Below, piece after piece: positions 24,799 to 33,852 of a stretch of DNA of 64,000 bases. The notes under the pieces were generated by a model, which did no database searches, was not told where the DNA came from, and saw only the letters and a list, made by a program, of their open reading frames with translations. Each line of letters starts with the position of its first letter. Position 1 is the stretch's first letter. Both the position numbers and the translations under genes were made by a program. Location: NCBI RefSeq assembly GCF_963667555.1, contig NZ_OY763421.1:1815562-1879561 (forward strand), given 5' to 3'. This stretch comes from an uncultured Methanolobus sp. Its GTDB lineage: Archaea > Halobacteriota > Methanosarcinia > Methanosarcinales > Methanosarcinaceae.

Positions 24799-26002
24799 CT
24801 TCGGCTCCTGACCATTCAACCAGGTCAAAATTAGTAATGTCAGATATCAGAAGTTGAGCATCTGAGATAATAGGAACACGGAACCAGCCACGGACAGCCA
24901 TCTGAATGATGCCTGGAATCTTTTCCTGCTCATAAGATTCCTGGACCTCGTCTATGACCTGAGAAACATCATCCGTTATTTTTTCAACTAAATCACCGAT
25001 ATCAGATATTGAGGAATCAGAGGATGATTCTACATCATCCTCGTCTTCATCATCGGTTGGTGATGAATATGAACCGGAACCGGAAGAAGATGAACCGGAA
25101 GACGAAGAATCTATCGACGATGGTACATATATACCAACATTATCCGGAGTGGTAATCGATGATATCGTATAACCGTCAATGTTACCAAAATAAATAATAC
25201 CATCACTTGATATTATCATGTCGCCAACTGATGCTATATTGTTATAGAGATAGGATGATATCGTACCGTTTTCGTAATAATCTGTTATGCGATAATATGT
25301 ACTCTCACCCTTGATAAAAGCAATATAGTGACCGTTTGTCAATTGCTCAAGAGCACGAACATATATAATCGTATTTGGACCCTCGTAACAAAGAACATTA
25401 CTAACTGAATTATCAGAAGGATCTATAAAATATTTGTACCAATAATAATTTGAACTATATGGCGCACCAAATATTATCCCGGATTCATTTTTTGACATAT
25501 CATAAACATATCTCTCCGGAAATGTACCTATCTGAGAATAAGAATCTTCGATAAGCGAATATACAAAAATAACTCTGTCACCGGCTACATACAAATTGGA
25601 ACCAAAAATTTCCATACCATGCGCATTATCGGTAACTGTATCCAACGAAAACAATGTGACAGTGTTATTTAAATCACTTACATTGACTTGAACAATACCA
25701 GATTCACGAACGGTTTTATAAACCTTATTATTATAACAAACATAATAATAATAATCATCATCCATACAAAAATCATGAATTGGTGAAGGAGAACCAGTAA
25801 TACCAACCACGTTATCAAGGCCATCTGTAGTAACACTTGATATATTATAATAGCCAGAAACATAATAAATGATAGACTCTGATCCGGGTTCAAAATACAT
25901 TGAACCAACGTTGTAATCAGAAACAAAGTTCAAAGCAGAAGACACATTAACAGATAATAAAAACAACGCAATAACAACAACCAAACTATAACGTTTCATC
26001 AT
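24788..26002 (-). CDS. Secreted beta-propeller-like spike protein, 404 aa
   Basis: ATG at 26002 after GGAGAGG. Signal peptide (about 5-24), then repeated beta-strand units (about 30-290: DGLDNVVGI, VAGDRVIFVYS, SDGIIYFGNIDGY) with the look of a propeller. A Ser/Gly-rich hinge, acidic stretch, coiled coil (about 330-365) and amphipathic C-terminal end without a clear anchor follow. Candidate receptor-binding protein. Confidence 0.55.
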   Translation of the reverse strand: MMKRYSLVVVIALFLLSVNVSSALNFVSDYNVGSMYFEPGSESIIYYVSGYYNISSVTTDGLDNVVGITGSPSPIHDFCMDDDYYYYVCYNNKVYKTVRESGIVQVNVSDLNNTVTLFSLDTVTDNAHGMEIFGSNLYVAGDRVIFVYSLIEDSYSQIGTFPERYVYDMSKNESGIIFGAPYSSNYYWYKYFIDPSDNSVSNVLCYEGPNTIIYVRALEQLTNGHYIAFIKGESTYYRITDYYENGTISSYLYNNIASVGDMIISSDGIIYFGNIDGYTISSITTPDNVGIYVPSSIDSSSSGSSSSGSGSYSSPTDDEDEDDVESSSDSSISDIGDLVEKITDDVSQVIDEVQESYEQEKIPGIIQMAVRGWFRVPIISDAQLLISDITNFDLVEWSGAEDVN

Positions 26003-26066
26003 CAACCTCTCCTATCTTCCAGATATTGAAAAAACAAAAAAATGGAAGGGAGTAAGGGTATGACCC

Positions 26067-26822
26067 TCACAATGCTGAGATCTTGATGAATTTTATATCA
26101 AGATCGCCCTGGTCAGCACCTTCAAATGTTGACTTTACTGTTATGGAGGAAAGATCTTCCATCTTAACAATTCCTTCAGCACTTACGTTAAAGGATATCT
26201 CGATCTCTCTATCGTCTGTGGTTGACTGCCATGTGTATGTTTCCTCGTCGAGTTCCCCATCCACATATACAGCAGGGTTATCGGAATCTCCGGATCTGCA
26301 TACAATTGGATAGTAGTCGTCTTTGTCGTCGTCAACAAGGCCGGGAGCTGATACAAGTACACTTGCATAAGCAATCTCGTCGGTTGAAGTGATTCCACCG
26401 TCGAAAGCTTCCTTTACGGTCATGACGAACTCGATTGATTCATCGTCTGATGGCTCGTCGAGTACACCGGAATTGGTGAAGCTCATAAGAGTTACTGTTG
26501 TACCGTTGATTGCCTTTGACTTCATTGTAAAGGTAGTATCAGATCCATCGTCGGATACGTCGACATCAATAGGAATGGTTATGACTCCGGAATCTTCATC
26601 ATAATTGGTGTCAGTGTCGGCAAGTGAATAATTTGCAGATACGACGCTCAGGAAAGTTGAGTCAAGGTCTATGTTCGCGTCTATAATCGTTGCAGTATCA
26701 TCACTGCCAAGTGATGAAAGGTCAATGTATCCGGTATAACTCAGGAAACCGATTGCTATAACAGCAACAAAAGCCCAGTATCCTCCGGATTTTCCAAAAT
26801 AAAGCTTTTCAGTTTTCGCCAT
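26067..26822 (-). CDS. N-terminally anchored beta-rich protein, 251 aa (major structural candidate)
   Basis: ATG at 26822 (26840 possible). One N-terminal membrane segment (about 15-32: YWAFVAVIAIGFLSYTGYI), then an acidic Thr/Asp-rich beta domain to the end. It has its own promoter with an upstream palindrome and a 60-bp gap after it, unlike its neighbours. That fits an abundantly made virion protein. No fold was recognised. Confidence 0.6.
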   Translation of the reverse strand: MAKTEKLYFGKSGGYWAFVAVIAIGFLSYTGYIDLSSLGSDDTATIIDANIDLDSTFLSVVSANYSLADTDTNYDEDSGVITIPIDVDVSDDGSDTTFTMKSKAINGTTVTLMSFTNSGVLDEPSDDESIEFVMTVKEAFDGGITSTDEIAYASVLVSAPGLVDDDKDDYYPIVCRSGDSDNPAVYVDGELDEETYTWQSTTDDREIEISFNVSAEGIVKMEDLSSITVKSTFEGADQGDLDIKFIKISAL

Positions 26823-26883
26823 AAAAATCACACTCATCAAGAGTTCTATGTGATTATAACGACATTATAAAATAAATAGCAAT

Positions 26884-26902
26884 GTCCGTACAATGTACGG
26901 AC
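26884..26902. promoter_or_regulatory. Perfect palindrome upstream of the 26.8-kb gene
   Basis: GTCCGTACA-A-TGTACGGAC, 9-bp perfect arms. On the reverse strand it lies just upstream of a TATA-like tttattttataat (about 26863-26875), the position of an activator or repressor site. Confidence 0.6.
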
Positions 26903-26903
26903 G

Positions 26904-27005
26904 TTACTTAACAGTGACATATGCCGCAAACAAAAAAGTTCCAAAAAGCAGAGCAATCCAGAGGAAAACCCAGAGGTATATCCATATTCTAGTCTTCGGT
27001 GACAT
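26904..27005 (-). CDS. 33-aa membrane miniprotein
   Basis: ATG at 27005 lies inside the end of the upstream gene. The product is almost entirely one hydrophobic helix (IWIYLWVFLWIALLFGTFLF). Plausible because overlapping small membrane genes are the rule in this operon. Confidence 0.4.
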   Translation of the reverse strand: MSPKTRIWIYLWVFLWIALLFGTFLFAAYVTVK

Positions 27006-27231
27006 GTCTGAACCTCATACCGAATATTTTTTCTAAAAACTCATAACCCACGTCAACGGGTTCCTGCTTGTGATTAGGAGCAAGCTCCCCTATCTCGACA
27101 AGATGATCAACATAGAAATGCAATGCAAGACGCACTGCATTCGTACCGTTACATCCCTTTGCACTTGAAATACGTGTTATATTATCGATGTCACCATCTT
27201 CCGGACGGAATTCAAATCTGTTAGATGCCAT
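26989..27231 (-). CDS. Small ribbon-helix-helix-like protein, 80 aa
   Basis: Strong ribosome site GAGGTGAAC. The segment ITRISSAKGCNGTNAVRLALHFYVDHLVEIG has the strand-helix-helix look of DNA-binding RHH proteins. Possible late regulator, perhaps for the palindrome just downstream. Confidence 0.5.
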   Translation of the reverse strand: MASNRFEFRPEDGDIDNITRISSAKGCNGTNAVRLALHFYVDHLVEIGELAPNHKQEPVDVGYEFLEKIFGMRFRHVTED

Positions 27232-27235
27232 TAGT

Positions 27236-27967
27236 TCACCTCGTATTCCTGCCGGTGTCAGCTTCCTGATAGAATGCTGGTGATTTATCCGGGAATGATA
27301 TTTTGCTTCGCTGTTCTATTTCACGGACGACTTTGTCGATGTCTTCAAGTTTCCTGTTCATGCCATATAGATCGGAATGAGAATTAAGGAAATTCGCTAT
27401 GCGATTGTATCCGGAATGATATGTATTTGCCATGCTCATCCAGAAATCATCTTCTGCCGACTTCATTTCACGCTTTTTATCTATATCGTCTATAAAAAAC
27501 GGACTGATAGTGTTACCGAATAAAGCTGTCTTGGTTCCTGGAGGGAACATAAGGTCAAAAGGAATAGTTCTTTTATTGAAGTGTGTTCCAATGAAGCGGT
27601 CCCGGCCCACTTCGCATACATGTTCAGCAGGGCATACAATGGCAACGTTACCACGATAAACCAAGCCATCATAATTACATCCATTTCCGAAATGTATTGC
27701 ATATTTTTCACCGCCTATAGTCTCGTAGTAAGTTGTGCCATCCCAGGAGAAAGTTCCCCTTTCTGTAAGGATCTGTGGAGACTTTCGCCTGTGATAGTCG
27801 TCAGATTCATCTCCCTGTTGATTGTCACGCCACAGCCAGCCGATTGATACAAGTGGTATGTACATTGCATAGTCACCGAATATCAGAGGGAGATCGGCAT
27901 TCAGAATACCGATTATTACCCAGAAATAAACGATTGTGGCGTATGATATCTGTTTCCCGGTTACCAC
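27236..27967 (-). CDS. Membrane-associated protein, 243 aa
   Basis: GTG start after GAGGGG. Two N-terminal membrane segments (about 8-48), then a cytosolic domain with conserved-looking motifs (YAIHFGNGCNYDGLVYRGNVA) and a helical C-terminus. Unknown family. Confidence 0.6.
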   Translation of the reverse strand: MVTGKQISYATIVYFWVIIGILNADLPLIFGDYAMYIPLVSIGWLWRDNQQGDESDDYHRRKSPQILTERGTFSWDGTTYYETIGGEKYAIHFGNGCNYDGLVYRGNVAIVCPAEHVCEVGRDRFIGTHFNKRTIPFDLMFPPGTKTALFGNTISPFFIDDIDKKREMKSAEDDFWMSMANTYHSGYNRIANFLNSHSDLYGMNRKLEDIDKVVREIEQRSKISFPDKSPAFYQEADTGRNTR

Positions 27968-28047
27968 GATTTCAACCCCTCTGTTATCAATAGGTGAGGA
28001 ATTGGTGAATAGAGCAAAACCATTAACAAAATGTATGGTAAGGACAT
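27961..28047 (-). CDS. 28-aa hydrophobic miniprotein (tentative)
   Basis: ATG four bases after the exonuclease stop; its stop overlaps the next GTG start. Sequence SLPYILLMVLLYSPIPHLL. The coupling supports it; the length does not. Confidence 0.3.
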   Translation of the reverse strand: MSLPYILLMVLLYSPIPHLLITEGLKSW

Positions 28048-28051
28048 TGTA

Positions 28052-28624
28052 TCACGCCATCTGAGCCATTTTATAGACAAGTTGTCTAGTTATTTCGGTG
28101 TCTGCTAAAGCTCTGTGTAGGGTTCCGTTAAAGTTTATTCCCTGCTGAAGCATGGCATTCCCCAGGCGTTGCCATTTGTATGATTGTCTGTAATCGTCCC
28201 ATTCTCCCCAGTATTCTGCGTACAGGAGCATGGCGCAATGGATATCAGCTATACCAATATCAGATAATTTAGCAAATTCATATGGCTTTAGTGACTGCTT
28301 TAACATCCTCATGTCATAATCGGCATTGTAAATTACCAAATGGCGACCATGTAAAACGTCAACTAAATCAAATATAATGTCAATAAATTTAGGAGCATCT
28401 TTTAACATTTCGTCTGAAATACCGTGTATTGCTTCCGCATCTTTTTTCATTAGTATTGTTGGCTTTACTAAGGTATTTAACAGAACCTTTCCAAATGAAT
28501 CTATGATGGATATTTCGCAGATCTGGTCAGTATTACCGAGTCCGGTTGTTTCTGTGTCAAGGAAGACGGGATTCTTTGAGAGGATGTTTCTTGCTCTCTG
28601 AGAAGGTGACAGATTATCGGTCAA
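28052..28624 (-). CDS. DnaQ-like 3'-5' exonuclease
   Basis: 190 aa. ExoI motif FLDTETTGLG (D23, E25), ExoII YNADYDMRML, ExoIII HRALADTE, i.e. a complete DEDDh active site. Likely acts in element DNA replication or degradation of host or competitor nucleic acid. TTG start overlapping the upstream stop (TTGA) after GGAG. Confidence 0.88.
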   Translation of the reverse strand: MTDNLSPSQRARNILSKNPVFLDTETTGLGNTDQICEISIIDSFGKVLLNTLVKPTILMKKDAEAIHGISDEMLKDAPKFIDIIFDLVDVLHGRHLVIYNADYDMRMLKQSLKPYEFAKLSDIGIADIHCAMLLYAEYWGEWDDYRQSYKWQRLGNAMLQQGINFNGTLHRALADTEITRQLVYKMAQMA

Positions 28625-28926
28625 TTTATCAGCTCCTTTTTTATGAGAACAACATCACCGAAAAAATACAAAACTGTCAAATATATTGTACCAAACCACA
28701 ACATCAAAGAAATTGGCCACGGGTTAAAATTATATGTAAATACATCCGAAAAAACACCAAAATAATAATAAAATGGGTATATATATAGGGGAATAGAAAA
28801 CACCAACAATACAAATAAAATTATCAAAACGACAACAGTAATAAGAAAACCATTAATAAAGGAACGAACTGTCATATCACCGAAATCATCAAGATAATGG
28901 TTACGATACATGTCATTAATACTCAA
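28621..28926 (-). CDS. Membrane protein, 101 aa
   Basis: Two to three membrane segments (about 25-55 and 68-90) rich in Tyr/Phe. Likely TTG start overlapping the upstream TGA. Ends with the same GGAGCTGATAAATTGA junction that ends its upstream neighbour. Confidence 0.55.
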   Translation of the reverse strand: MSINDMYRNHYLDDFGDMTVRSFINGFLITVVVLIILFVLLVFSIPLYIYPFYYYFGVFSDVFTYNFNPWPISLMLWFGTIYLTVLYFFGDVVLIKKELIN

Positions 28927-30086
28927 TTTATCAGCTCCTCGTCGTAGACTGGGACGTTTAACCGACCGGGTTGCTGGTTGTACATCGTTTCTGATGATTG
29001 TTCAGGTTCACCTTTTACTAATCCGAGTTCTTCGCGTTTCCAATAGGCTATGCCGCCACTTATGAGCAGAAGGAGCCAGTTCTTTTCTATGAAGGTTTGT
29101 TCTTCTTCGTCATCATCAGTGTTCCGATCGGTATTCGAGCCCTGGTCAGATGTGCCGACGGTATCTATGGATTCTTTTAAGTCGGAGATGGCAAGTTGCA
29201 GATCTGTTATTGCAGTATTCTGAGCAGTTAGCTGTTGTTCGAGTTTTGCCACGTCTGCATCTGCAGAAGTGGATGTTATTGTGAGACCGTTGAGTTCTGC
29301 GAATTCTATGAACCAATCGGGCATTTCATCGTTTGAGAGACCTGTTGTGTCATCATCTTCAAGAGTTCCGGATTCAACTACTGTTAAGGAGATGCTTTTT
29401 TCTGCCACGGTGTCCTGTGTGTCCCAGTCTTCAAGAGTGATGGTGAAGCGATTAACTCCCAAGGTTAGATATGAGCCTGATATCCATTCTTCGATACTTA
29501 CGTCATCATCGGCTTTTACGCTGATATCGTCTTCGAGTTCATAGGTTCCTTTCGTGATGGTATAACGAATTTTACGAGTCTCATCGTATTCGTTCTGAAT
29601 GTCAAAAGCAATGGCAATGTCTGTGCCCTCTTCAACTTTCATGACGTTGAAGGTATCTTCAAGGGTTAGGAATTCGAGATCATCAATTGAGATGTACCAA
29701 GAAAGATCTTCGTCGTCGTCTTCGTCTGCATCATAGTCAGAGTCTATATAGAAGTCGAGATAAACAATCTCTGAAGGATTGAGGGAATAATCGATTGCTC
29801 TTATTCCGACTACGTGATTGCCTTTGTCGAGGTCAGAAACGGTATAATTAAAAGTGGTGGTTCCGGTAGCTGTTACCCAGTTGGAAGAGTCGACTTTTAC
29901 TTCTACCCTAGATACTCCATAGGTAACGTTGTAGTCGTTGGTTGTGTCGACGGCAGTTCCGTAAACGCTTGCCTGTCCGTCACCTAATAAGCGTACTGAA
30001 GGGGAGACAGTCGGGATCTTAGTGTCTGATGCAAGGGCAGGGGAGATCAGGAAGGTTATGAGAAGGAGGATAGGAAAGAGTTTCAT
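28923..30086 (-). CDS. Secreted spike-like protein with Ig-like domain, coiled coil and anchor, 387 aa
   Basis: Signal peptide (1-19, ALA-S), an Ig-like module (about 25-110: VSRVEVKVDSSNWVTATGTT, VGIRAIDYS), acidic linker, second beta domain, coiled coil (about 285-315: VAKLEQQLTAQNTAITDLQL), then a C-terminal membrane helix (WLLLLISGGIAYW) with a cytosolic tail. Architecture of a trimeric fibre or spike; function inferred. Confidence 0.6.
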   Translation of the reverse strand: MKLFPILLLITFLISPALASDTKIPTVSPSVRLLGDGQASVYGTAVDTTNDYNVTYGVSRVEVKVDSSNWVTATGTTTFNYTVSDLDKGNHVVGIRAIDYSLNPSEIVYLDFYIDSDYDADEDDDEDLSWYISIDDLEFLTLEDTFNVMKVEEGTDIAIAFDIQNEYDETRKIRYTITKGTYELEDDISVKADDDVSIEEWISGSYLTLGVNRFTITLEDWDTQDTVAEKSISLTVVESGTLEDDDTTGLSNDEMPDWFIEFAELNGLTITSTSADADVAKLEQQLTAQNTAITDLQLAISDLKESIDTVGTSDQGSNTDRNTDDDEEEQTFIEKNWLLLLISGGIAYWKREELGLVKGEPEQSSETMYNQQPGRLNVPVYDEELIN

Positions 30087-30286
30087 GCTGACACCTTCTT
30101 TGACTTAATAATTGGCCAAGTAGCAAAAACAAAGAAAATAGCAGATGTCACAGCCAACAACACTTTCCCAAGCAATTCATCTGCGGAAATAGCACCATCC
30201 ATTAACATCCCAGAAAGAAAAACCAGCATTGTAAAATAAAACAAACTGTCGGAATCAAATGTATATGTATTCTTTTCAGTACTCAT
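30083..30286 (-). CDS. Two-pass small membrane protein, 67 aa
   Basis: Hydrophobic helices at about 15-32 and 42-60. It overlaps the next gene (ATGA) at the junction GGTGTCAGCATGA, which is repeated at 30283-30295 at the end of the upstream gene. Confidence 0.55.
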   Translation of the reverse strand: MSTEKNTYTFDSDSLFYFTMLVFLSGMLMDGAISADELLGKVLLAVTSAIFFVFATWPIIKSKKVSA

Positions 30287-30492
30287 GCTGACACCTCACA
30301 GAACTTATCAAGAGAAGTTTCACTTGATGGCCTGGTATAATCAGAAGGCCTTCTGGAAAGCCTGATATTGTTATCATCGCGGACTAAATCATAAGTAGAA
30401 CCGCAATAACATTCGCCTACCTGGTCACCTGGATAAACTAAAAATGTTGATCGGCAATCTGGACAGCGCATCAATGAAGGAAATGTACTCAT
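30283..30492 (-). CDS. Zinc-ribbon protein, 69 aa
   Basis: RCPDCRSTFLVYPGDQVGEC-YC-G gives a CxxC...CxC metal-binding ribbon in the first 35 residues; a charged tail follows. Possible DNA or RNA-polymerase-binding regulator. Coupled on both sides by ATGA overlaps. Confidence 0.6.
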   Translation of the reverse strand: MSTFPSLMRCPDCRSTFLVYPGDQVGECYCGSTYDLVRDDNNIRLSRRPSDYTRPSSETSLDKFCEVSA

Positions 30493-30668
30493 TGTGTCAC
30501 CCCATACTTTATTTTTTCACGTCTTCTCATGTCTGAACATTTGCAGAGGGATTTTTTACAAACTGGACACACATGCTTACGATGATTAAAACCGAGTCCT
30601 TTTTCTGTTTTGTAGAAACGTCTTGCGCGTGCTTTGCCAGTTTCAGGAGAAATATCTAATTCAGACAT
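30489..30668 (-). CDS. Small zinc-binding protein, 59 aa
   Basis: Basic helix (GKARARRFYKTEKGLGFNHRK) followed by CPVCKKSLCKC, a compact zinc motif. It overlaps the next start by ATGA. Probably nucleic-acid binding. Confidence 0.55.
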   Translation of the reverse strand: MSELDISPETGKARARRFYKTEKGLGFNHRKHVCPVCKKSLCKCSDMRRREKIKYGVTQ

Positions 30669-30817
30669 CCTTCAAACCCCCGGGCTTTGAGTTCTGCATC
30701 AATCTTATCAATGTGATGCTGGTAACCTCTGACAACTGTTATGTCTTCGGCTTCATCACGATAATCTATGAATCTATCACGTTCTTTTAGGAGCTGTTCG
30801 ATTTCTATATCTGACAT
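30656..30817 (-). CDS. Small charged helical protein, 53 aa
   Basis: IEIEQLLKERDRFIDYRDEAE... forms a helical hairpin. Its end overlaps the start of the zinc protein. Unknown function. Confidence 0.5.
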   Translation of the reverse strand: MSDIEIEQLLKERDRFIDYRDEAEDITVVRGYQHHIDKIDAELKARGFEGCLN

Positions 30818-30819
30818 GA

Positions 30820-31188
30820 TCAGCACCCCTTGGAATATTTTTTAAATATTGAGAGATATTCACTCTCGGAACGCTTTTCCTCACCAATCAAAGAGAATTT
30901 TTTGCCATTGACATATAGGAAAATACCAACATGTAAGAAATGCATACCACCATGCTTAAAATCGGATATAATTTCATTGACATCGACATTCATTTCACTC
31001 ACCTTCGGCAAGTGTAATCTTACATGAGTATCACAATCATATAGAACAAGGTCTTCAGGATAATGTTCGCAAAGCATGTCATCAATGTCTTTGAATACCC
31101 TGCCGACAACTACTTTTTTATCGGCATCGTAATCGACTTCATAACTGTATTCGATCTTGACTTTTACCATACATTTTTTATCTGACAT
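30820..31188 (-). CDS. Hypothetical protein, 122 aa
   Basis: Start at 31188 after GGTGAGTG. Beta-strand-rich N-terminal half (VKVKIEYSYEVDYD) and C-terminal SEYLSIFKKYSKGC. Its stop sits two bases from the next start. No family was recognised. Confidence 0.55.
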   Translation of the reverse strand: MSDKKCMVKVKIEYSYEVDYDADKKVVVGRVFKDIDDMLCEHYPEDLVLYDCDTHVRLHLPKVSEMNVDVNEIISDFKHGGMHFLHVGIFLYVNGKKFSLIGEEKRSESEYLSIFKKYSKGC

Positions 31189-31231
31189 ATCACTCACCAA
31201 CCGAAAAAGAGGAGGAATAGGAATTGCTTCC

Positions 31232-31756
31232 TTAGTCCTCCAGGAGATTTACATCCTGTTTTCTCTGTCTAATGTCACGCTCAAGCATGTAATTGTACTC
31301 AAGTTGAGGAGCCATTGTCTGTCTAAATCTTGACATTGCAGCAGGAAGCTGAAGAACCTGTTCATTTGTCAACATTTTAGGTTGAATCATGACCTTTCCA
31401 GGAAGACCAAGATGAGGAACATAAACGTTCTTGCCATTGTCACCCTTTTCAGGTTTTCCTTCTGCATTGAGCTTGATGTATGAACCTGGAAGATAAAGCA
31501 TTGATATTCCGGTTTCAGGATCGGAAATGTTTCTCATTTCATACTTGTCTTCGCCACCGATGCTTGCTATAAGTGCATCATATTTCTGCTTGCACTTTGC
31601 TGACATGAGTTTAAGGTTAAGATCTCCCTGCTCTTTTGCATCGTAGGCTATTTCTTCCTCTTCATGTGTTTTGGTGTCTGCAAGTGTTCTGCTGTTTACT
31701 GGACCGTCTGCTTTTGCTTCAGGTGCTTTTGCTTCTGGTTTGTTTTCATTTACCAT
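31232..31756 (-). CDS. Hypothetical protein, 174 aa
   Basis: Ribosome site AGGAG. Ala/Lys/Glu-rich disordered N-terminus (about 1-45), compact middle (KYEMRNISDPETGISMLYLP), helical C-terminus with MSRFRQTMAPQLEYNYMLE. Unknown; DNA-binding accessory or scaffold is a guess. Confidence 0.55.
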   Translation of the reverse strand: MVNENKPEAKAPEAKADGPVNSRTLADTKTHEEEEIAYDAKEQGDLNLKLMSAKCKQKYDALIASIGGEDKYEMRNISDPETGISMLYLPGSYIKLNAEGKPEKGDNGKNVYVPHLGLPGKVMIQPKMLTNEQVLQLPAAMSRFRQTMAPQLEYNYMLERDIRQRKQDVNLLED

Positions 31757-31770
31757 TTTAATTTACTCCT

Positions 31771-33645
31771 TTATTTTGTTAAGAGTTCATCGATTGCCGG
31801 TAAGTCGACAGATGAAAGGGAATTGCGGACCTTGCGGTATTCAAGGACAGCAGGATGAAGAAGGCGGTATTTTCCACGACCAATCTTTGTGAAGAGTTCG
31901 GGATTTTCACGAACACGGTATCTAAACTGCATTTCAGTGAAATTCTTGAAGAAGGAACGTCTGACAAAATCCTGATCTACAAGGGAATCAAAAAACGATA
32001 CTTCTTTTATCCAATAAGGAAGATCATCGTATGAATCAAGAACACTTTTAAGAATACGAATTTTAGTGTCTTCAGCAATGTTAAATTCTGAATTTCGCCA
32101 GGTATAATATCCGTGTTCAAGTGTTCCGGATACCTGTTGATATCGTCTGTAAAGCTTGAAATAGAAATATTTTTTAGTTGTTTCGATGTTTCGTAGGAAA
32201 TTGTCGGATAATGTCGGGCCGAGTATAAACGAAAGTGAATAGTTTTCGCCTAAAAGATTTATGCGATTTTTGAGTTCACGGCCTTTGATGATGATTTCTG
32301 AACGGAGAATGTTTTTGCTTTTTCTGTATTCCTTGTGAGCAAAACGGATACAGGATGTATCGACATCTGAACGGAATTCTGTTACTATCAAAGGTGTCAT
32401 TGCATCAAGTTTTGGATGTAGACCGATCTTTGAGAGGTTGGCATATTTGTGTATCAAATATGCATTCGGATTAACCGGCATTGGTTGATTCCAACATAAT
32501 TCAAGTTGCACTAGATTAACACGAAGGGTTGAATCTTTTACTCCGGTAAAACCATGAAGCTCCATTTGCTTGTAGTAAATCTTCTTGCTTCGCTGTTTCA
32601 GCTCATTGAATACCTGCTTCTCATACTGCTTGTAGAGATGCATATACTGAGTAGGTATAAAGTTAGGTTCCTTCAGGAATTCCTTGTCATAAGCTTCCTG
32701 GTACTGCGGATAGTCTTCGACTATTGCCTTCCAGACAAGTATCTGCATGTTTGCATGTACCATGAGAGAAACAGGGCGGCCATGTGGTGGTTCTACATTG
32801 AAGACATAAGTAACGCCTTCGGTCTTCCACAGATAAGACCATCCGGAACCATCACGGACCTTTTTAGGTTTGGATGTTACCTTGTACTCTGAAAATATTG
32901 AGCGGTTTTTGATGTAGTCGTAATGCTCTTCAAGGTCAACTGGACAATACATGTCAATTTCGTCCTGTGAATAACCGGCTTCGCGAAGGTTATTACGGGT
33001 ATATTCTGCTCTCTGGACTTCTGCATAAAATGAATATTTACTGTCGTTTATGACCGCTTTTACGTCTTTTTTATAGGTTACGTATTCTTCAGAACGATAT
33101 ACAAGTTGCAACCGGTCAACACCGATGACTTCAGGGAAGTCGATTTCATCAAGCAATTCGATAAATTGCTCAACGGTCTTTATCTCTTCATATTCACGAT
33201 ATGCATCGCGAACCATTTCGAGCTTTTTCATTGATTGTCGCTGTTGCTGGTTTTTCTTTATCTTGTCTGCTTCTATCTTCAGACCGTTATCGGAAAAAAG
33301 AGAGTAAAGATAAGAGTTCAGTGATGAAATGGTGGTACGTTGCTCTTCTTTGTACATTTCCTTTTCAAAGAATGTTTCAGGATCGGATTCAATGTCAAGA
33401 TCAAGAAATGTAAAAAGAGCTTCACTGAACTCTTTATAATATTCAAATTGATTGGCGGCTTCTGCATATCTGAGTAAGGTGGTCCATTGAAGTTCTGTTT
33501 CGATGTATTCAGTTATGTCTTTCTGGATACATTGCCAGAATTCCAGGGGGATATCATAAGCTGTTACATCAGATACAGGGATGTTAGTCTCATCTCCAAA
33601 GAGACTGTTAACAATGGACCTGACCTCTACAGATTCGGCAGACAT
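31771..33645 (-). CDS. Large protein, possible replication initiator, 624 aa
   Basis: Largest protein of element 1. The central segment TLRVNLVQLELCWN ... IRFAHKEYRKSKNILRSEI-IIKGRELKNRI recalls the 'LRIE...RELK' region of gene II/X-type replication initiators. The C-terminus (LFTKIGRGKYRLLHP) reads as a winged helix. No clear HUH histidine pair was found, so this is tentative. It is the second gene of the leftward operon. Confidence 0.35.
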   Translation of the reverse strand: MSAESVEVRSIVNSLFGDETNIPVSDVTAYDIPLEFWQCIQKDITEYIETELQWTTLLRYAEAANQFEYYKEFSEALFTFLDLDIESDPETFFEKEMYKEEQRTTISSLNSYLYSLFSDNGLKIEADKIKKNQQQRQSMKKLEMVRDAYREYEEIKTVEQFIELLDEIDFPEVIGVDRLQLVYRSEEYVTYKKDVKAVINDSKYSFYAEVQRAEYTRNNLREAGYSQDEIDMYCPVDLEEHYDYIKNRSIFSEYKVTSKPKKVRDGSGWSYLWKTEGVTYVFNVEPPHGRPVSLMVHANMQILVWKAIVEDYPQYQEAYDKEFLKEPNFIPTQYMHLYKQYEKQVFNELKQRSKKIYYKQMELHGFTGVKDSTLRVNLVQLELCWNQPMPVNPNAYLIHKYANLSKIGLHPKLDAMTPLIVTEFRSDVDTSCIRFAHKEYRKSKNILRSEIIIKGRELKNRINLLGENYSLSFILGPTLSDNFLRNIETTKKYFYFKLYRRYQQVSGTLEHGYYTWRNSEFNIAEDTKIRILKSVLDSYDDLPYWIKEVSFFDSLVDQDFVRRSFFKNFTEMQFRYRVRENPELFTKIGRGKYRLLHPAVLEYRKVRNSLSSVDLPAIDELLTK

Positions 33646-33657
33646 GTTTTTACCAGA

Positions 33658-33852
33658 TTAAAAAACAGTCACCTGTCTGCCACATTCGGGGGTTGTTACA
33701 CATGTGGAGTTAAAACAGATCATTCTGCTGAATGACTTGAAAACTCCGGGAAGATTCCCGGAAAAAGCACAGCTTAGTTCATTTAAGGAACTATCATCCA
33801 AATTAAGCGGTAAATTATAGCGTAAGCTATCGGTATTGATTGTTGTTTTCAT
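33658..33852 (-). CDS. Small protein opening the late operon, 64 aa
   Basis: Start at 33852 after AGGAG (33861-33865 region). Contains CFNSTCVTTPEC, possibly metal-binding. First gene of the leftward operon; it could be regulatory. Confidence 0.5.
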   Translation of the reverse strand: MKTTINTDSLRYNLPLNLDDSSLNELSCAFSGNLPGVFKSFSRMICFNSTCVTTPECGRQVTVF

